Below, one piece after another: positions 4,113 to 7,678 of a DNA stretch of 7,678 nt. The first letter of the stretch is position 1. Each line of letters begins with the position of its first letter. The position numbers were made by a program, and so were the translations under genes. Origin of the DNA: Flavobacteriales bacterium (GTDB lineage: Bacteria > Bacteroidota > Bacteroidia > Flavobacteriales > BACL11). The notes below the pieces were generated by a model. That model was not told where the DNA came from, searched no databases, and worked only from the letters and a program-made list of their open reading frames with translations. The DNA is taken from positions 1 to 7,678 of the forward strand of contig DUAL01000042.1 of NCBI GenBank assembly GCA_012960835.1, written 5' to 3'.

Positions 4113-7040
4113 ATGAATAAAAAAACACTAACCATTATTTTAGTAGCAGTTGTATTAGCACTACTAATTATTAATCAACTAAAAGAGATGAAGAAAATAG
4201 AGAACAGATATGAAACCGCTAAAAATGATCCCTTAAATGCAAGAATTTACACCTTGGAGAATGGCTTGAAAGTATATTTAACGGTATATAAAGATGCACC
4301 AAGGATTCAAACCAATATTGCTATAAAATCAGGTAGTAAAAACGATCCTGCTGATGCAACTGGATTAGCGCATTATTTGGAGCACATGCTTTTTAAAGGA
4401 ACAGATGTATATGGAAGTTTAGATTATGAAAAAGAGAAACCTCTTTTGGACAGGATTGAAGCGCTTTATGAAGAGTATCGTTCCATAGCAATGACCGATA
4501 CCACTAATAGAGAAAGAGTTTGGAATCAAATTGATTCTATTTCAGGGGAAGCAGCAAAATTTGCTATTGCCAATGAATATGATAAAATGCTTGGTGGAAT
4601 AGGGGCGAAAGGAACGAATGCTTATACTTCCAACGAAAAAACAGTTTATGTAAATGATGTGCCTTCCAACCAAATGGAGAAATGGTTGAAGATTGAAGCA
4701 GAACGATTCCGTAATCCTGTGTTGCGACTTTTTCACACCGAATTAGAAACGGTTTATGAAGAGAAAAATAGAGGATTGGATAGTGATGGGAGAAAAATGT
4801 TTGAAGCGCTATTAGATGGATTGTTTCCAAATCATCAGTATGGGCAACAAACTACAATTGGTACAATTGCCCATTTGAAAAACCCATCACTAGTGGCAAT
4901 AAATAAATTTTATTGCGCCAACTATGTGCCAAATAATATGGCAATTTGTCTTTCTGGGGATTTTGATTTTGACGAAACCATCAAATTAATTGATAAATAT
5001 TTTGGCGGATTTGAAAGAAAAGAGGATTCTATTTTTGAAGTGGCTAAAGAGGATGAAATAGAGGAACCAATAATTAAAGATGTGTATGGGCCTGAGGCTG
5101 AAAGATTGTATATTGGTTTTCGTTTCCCCGGAGCAGATTCTGAAACTACAAATAAGCTAGGATTAACAGATATGATTCTTTCAAACAGTACTGCAGGATT
5201 GATTGATTTAAATCTGAATCAAGAGCAAAAAATCATAGGAGGAGGTTGTTTCCCTCATGTACTTAAAGATTATTCAATGCACGGATTTTATGGAAGTCCA
5301 AAAAAAGATCAAAAATTAGAAGAAGTAAAAGAGTTACTATTAGCTGAAATTGAGAAAGTAAAAAATGGTGATTTCCCGGATTGGTTAATTCCGGCAATTA
5401 TTAATGATTTTAAATTAGAACAAATCAAGAAATATGAAAGTAATAATGGAAGAGCAGGCGAATTTGTGGAGTCGTTTACCTTAGATCTGCCGTGGGAAGA
5501 TTTTACTAATGTAATTAATGAGATGGCTAAACTGACAAAGCAAGATATTATAGACTTTGCAAATCAGTATTATAGAAATAATTATGTAGTTGTTTATAAG
5601 CATCAAGGAATTGATGAGTCGGTTATGAAGGTTGCAAAACCAAAAATAACTCCTGTTGATGTGAACAGAACTTCTCAATCTGATTTTCTATCTTCAATAA
5701 TGGATGAAGATGTGGATGAAATAGAGCCAGTTTTCTTGGATTTTGAAACAGATATTCAAAAATCAAATGTAGGTGAAGTAGAGGTTTTGTATAAAGAAAA
5801 TACCGAAAATGACATCTTCAAATTATACTATATCATTGAAAAAGGAAGCAATGAAAATCCTAAATTTAAAATGGCGACCAATTATCTGCAATATTTAGGG
5901 ACTGCAGAAATTTCTCCTAATCAAAAAATGGAAGAGTTTTACAAAATTGGTTGTGAGATGAATGTGAGTTGTAATTCCGAGCAAATTAAGATTTCATTAA
6001 ACGGATTGAATGAGTATTTTGAAAAGGCAGTTACGCTTATGGAAGATGTTTTAGCAAACGTAATTGCAGATGAAGATGCACTTGAAAACATAAAAATGGA
6101 CATGCTAAAAAAGAGAGCAGATGCAAAATTAAACAAGCAAACAATTCTTTTTAGAGGAATGAACGCTTATGCCAAATATGGAAAAAATTCTTCTTTTACC
6201 AATGTGATTTCTGATGAGGAAATTGAAAATACAACTGCTAATGAGTTAGTAGAAATCATTAACTCCTTAACAAAAGATGAGCATAGGATTTTATACTATG
6301 GCCCATCTTCCCTTTCAGATTTGATTGTAAAATTAACGGAATTACATTCTAATTCTACCGACTTAAATCCTATTGCTGAGGACAATAGTTTTCCACAGTT
6401 GGATATTAATACCAATACCGTTTTTGTAGTAGATTATGACATGAAACAAGCAGAGGTTTTATTTTTGGCAAAAGGCAGTAAACTAAGACTTAATGATTTG
6501 CCAATTATTAGTTTTCATAATTCCTATTTTGGTGGCGGAATGAGTTCCATTGTTTTTCAAGAGTTAAGAGAATCCAAAGCATTGGCTTATTCAGTTTATA
6601 GCGCTTACACTACACCCAAAGATGCAAAGCATTCGCATTATTCTTTTTCTTATATTGGTACACAAGCCGATAAATTAGGGGAAGCAATGCAAGGCATGAT
6701 GGATTTACTAAAGCAAATGCCAGAGGCGGAAAGCAATATGGAAAGTGCAAAAGAAGGAGTGATTCAAAGAATTAGGACTGAGCGATTCACAAAATATAGG
6801 GTATTAACAGAATACGAAAAATCCCAAAAACTGGGAGTGAATCATGATATCAGAAAAGATGTGTATGAGGCAATTCCTGATTTCACCATTGAGGATTTAA
6901 CCAATTTCCATAATAGTTATATTAAAAATGATAACTATACCATTATGGTGCTTGGCTCAAAAGAGGATTTGGATTTAAATGTATTAAAGCAATATGGGGA
7001 AATAATTCATTTAACATTAGAGGATGTATTTGGCTACTAA
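4113..7040 (+). CDS. Membrane-anchored M16 family (insulinase/pitrilysin-like) zinc metallopeptidase
   Basis: The product is 975 residues, about the length of pitrilysin, so both M16 halves are in one chain. Residues 5-23 are a hydrophobic segment after a Lys-rich start, with no lipobox cysteine and no obvious signal-peptidase site; this suggests an inner-membrane anchor with the enzyme facing the periplasm. The inverted zinc motif HYLEH is at 87-91 in the context GLAHYLEHMLFKGT. The third zinc ligand should be one of the glutamates in ELETVYEEKNRG (210-217). That distance is about 45 residues longer than in pitrilysin, because of a helical Glu/Lys-rich insert at about 103-160. The C-terminal half keeps the R-x6-Y pair (R819, Y826 in LRESKALAYSV) that helps bind substrate in insulysin-type enzymes. 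M16 enzymes enclose and cut peptides; the substrate here is unknown. The gene starts 11 nt after dnaX behind an A-rich leader, so it is probably co-transcribed, although the functions are unrelated. Confidence 0.92.
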   Translation: MNKKTLTIILVAVVLALLIINQLKEMKKIENRYETAKNDPLNARIYTLENGLKVYLTVYKDAPRIQTNIAIKSGSKNDPADATGLAHYLEHMLFKGTDVYGSLDYEKEKPLLDRIEALYEEYRSIAMTDTTNRERVWNQIDSISGEAAKFAIANEYDKMLGGIGAKGTNAYTSNEKTVYVNDVPSNQMEKWLKIEAERFRNPVLRLFHTELETVYEEKNRGLDSDGRKMFEALLDGLFPNHQYGQQTTIGTIAHLKNPSLVAINKFYCANYVPNNMAICLSGDFDFDETIKLIDKYFGGFERKEDSIFEVAKEDEIEEPIIKDVYGPEAERLYIGFRFPGADSETTNKLGLTDMILSNSTAGLIDLNLNQEQKIIGGGCFPHVLKDYSMHGFYGSPKKDQKLEEVKELLLAEIEKVKNGDFPDWLIPAIINDFKLEQIKKYESNNGRAGEFVESFTLDLPWEDFTNVINEMAKLTKQDIIDFANQYYRNNYVVVYKHQGIDESVMKVAKPKITPVDVNRTSQSDFLSSIMDEDVDEIEPVFLDFETDIQKSNVGEVEVLYKENTENDIFKLYYIIEKGSNENPKFKMATNYLQYLGTAEISPNQKMEEFYKIGCEMNVSCNSEQIKISLNGLNEYFEKAVTLMEDVLANVIADEDALENIKMDMLKKRADAKLNKQTILFRGMNAYAKYGKNSSFTNVISDEEIENTTANELVEIINSLTKDEHRILYYGPSSLSDLIVKLTELHSNSTDLNPIAEDNSFPQLDINTNTVFVVDYDMKQAEVLFLAKGSKLRLNDLPIISFHNSYFGGGMSSIVFQELRESKALAYSVYSAYTTPKDAKHSHYSFSYIGTQADKLGEAMQGMMDLLKQMPEAESNMESAKEGVIQRIRTERFTKYRVLTEYEKSQKLGVNHDIRKDVYEAIPDFTIEDLTNFHNSYIKNDNYTIMVLGSKEDLDLNVLKQYGEIIHLTLEDVFGY

Positions 7041-7044
7041 TTAT

Positions 7045-7052
7045 TAGTTTTG
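7045..7052 (+). promoter_or_regulatory. Probable icd promoter, -7 element
   Basis: TAGTTTTG matches the TAnnTTTG -7 consensus and begins 4 nt after the M16 stop codon, 35 nt before the icd ATG. The following bases, TTTGCAGCC, repeat those at the rpsF promoter. No TTG occurs at 17-23 nt upstream; the nearest (7030-7032) is only 12 nt away, so the -33 element is weak or absent. Confidence 0.5.
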
Positions 7053-7087
7053 CAGCCGATTTTTAAAAAAATAAAAGAAAAAGAAGA

Positions 7088-7678
7088 ATGAGTAAAATAA
7101 AAGTAGATAATCCAATTGTAGAATTGGATGGAGATGAAATGACAAGAATCATTTGGCAGTTTATTAAGGATAAACTCATTTTCCCATATTTGGATTTGGA
7201 TGTAAAATACTATGATTTGGGGATGGAAAGTAGAGATGAAACGAACGATCAAATTACGATTGATGCAGCTGAGGCCATCAAAAAATACAAGGTAGGAATT
7301 AAGTGTGCAACCATCACTCCTGATGAGGGTAGAGTAGAGGAGTTCGGACTTAAAAAGATGTGGCGCTCACCAAACGGAACTATTCGTAATATTGTGGGAG
7401 GTACAGTTTTTCGTGAGCCAATTATTTGTAAAAATGTACCAAGATTAGTACCCAACTGGACACATCCAATTTGTATTGGAAGACATGCTTTTGGCGATCA
7501 ATACAAGGCGACTGATACAGTCATAAAAGGAAAAGGAAAATTAACTATGACCTTTACTCCTGAAAATGGAGAACCAAAAAGTTGGGAGGTATACAATTAT
7601 GTTGGTGAAGGTGGTGTTGCAATGAGTATGTATAATACGGATGAGTCAATTTTCGGATTTGCACGTTCTTGTTTTAAT
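7088..7678 (+). CDS. icd: NADP-dependent isocitrate dehydrogenase, eukaryote-like homodimeric type, 3'-truncated
   Basis: The reading frame stays open to the window edge, giving the first 197 residues of a protein that is about 400-420 long in this family. It oxidatively decarboxylates isocitrate to 2-oxoglutarate with NADP in the TCA cycle. The sequence follows human cytosolic IDH1 closely: ELDGDEMTRIIW, NDQITIDAAEAIKKY, VGIKCATITPDE, MWRSPNGTIRNI, GGTVFREPIICKN and GRHAFGDQYKATD. The substrate-binding residues T77, S94, N96, R100, R109, R132 and Y139 fall at the same numbers as in human IDH1. It belongs to the homodimeric subfamily shared by eukaryotes and some bacteria, not the E. coli-type or the monomeric type. 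The start follows an A-rich leader without an SD, and a -7 box lies 35 nt upstream. NADP specificity is inferred from the subfamily, because the coenzyme-binding residues lie mostly beyond the window. Confidence 0.96.
   Translation, partial: MSKIKVDNPIVELDGDEMTRIIWQFIKDKLIFPYLDLDVKYYDLGMESRDETNDQITIDAAEAIKKYKVGIKCATITPDEGRVEEFGLKKMWRSPNGTIRNIVGGTVFREPIICKNVPRLVPNWTHPICIGRHAFGDQYKATDTVIKGKGKLTMTFTPENGEPKSWEVYNYVGEGGVAMSMYNTDESIFGFARSCFN

Noticed and set aside
7041..7087. Terminator after the M16 peptidase gene
   Set aside because: No GC-containing inverted repeat is present before the A-rich leader of icd, so some read-through into icd is possible.

Overview
This AT-rich window looks like chromosomal DNA of a Bacteroidota bacterium, probably Flavobacteriales or a near relative. 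The evidence is threefold. The ribosomal gene order is rpsF-rpsR-rplI with no ssb. Start codons mostly follow A-rich leaders without a Shine-Dalgarno (SD) sequence. Intergenic regions carry TAnnTTTG -7 boxes typical of Bacteroidota promoters. No mobile element, CRISPR array, tRNA or rRNA was seen, so this is ordinary core-genome DNA.

Layout from left to right. (1) Positions 1-1086 (+) hold the C-terminal part of a MacB/FtsX-type ABC transporter permease, cut by the left edge. (2) A perfect 28-bp palindrome at 1088-1115 sits between convergent genes and should terminate transcription from both sides. (3) On the minus strand, 2230 down to 1138 is the operon rpsF (bS6) - rpsR (bS18) - rplI (bL9). 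rpsF and rpsR overlap by ATGA, and rpsR alone has a strong SD, embedded in the end of rpsF. (4) A 146-bp divergent promoter region follows. (5) Positions 2377-4101 (+) are dnaX, the DNA polymerase III gamma/tau subunit, with an A10 run exactly at the boundary between the clamp-loader core and the C-terminal tail. (6) Eleven bases downstream, 4113-7040 (+) encodes a 975-residue membrane-anchored M16 zinc peptidase, probably co-transcribed with dnaX. (7) After a 47-bp gap with its own -7 box, 7088-7678 (+) is the first 197 codons of an NADP-dependent isocitrate dehydrogenase of the eukaryote-like homodimeric type, cut by the right edge.

The genes are mostly housekeeping: ribosome small-subunit platform proteins, the replication clamp loader, the TCA cycle and envelope proteolysis/transport. 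Two observations deserve follow-up. The first is a probable transcriptional-slippage site in dnaX that would yield a 371-residue gamma-like protein beside the 574-residue tau. The second is the lone strong SD in front of rpsR, in a lineage whose ribosomes normally hide the anti-SD in a pocket that includes bS18 and bS6, which suggests possible autoregulation. Neither is a wholly new system; both are testable inferences from the sequence.
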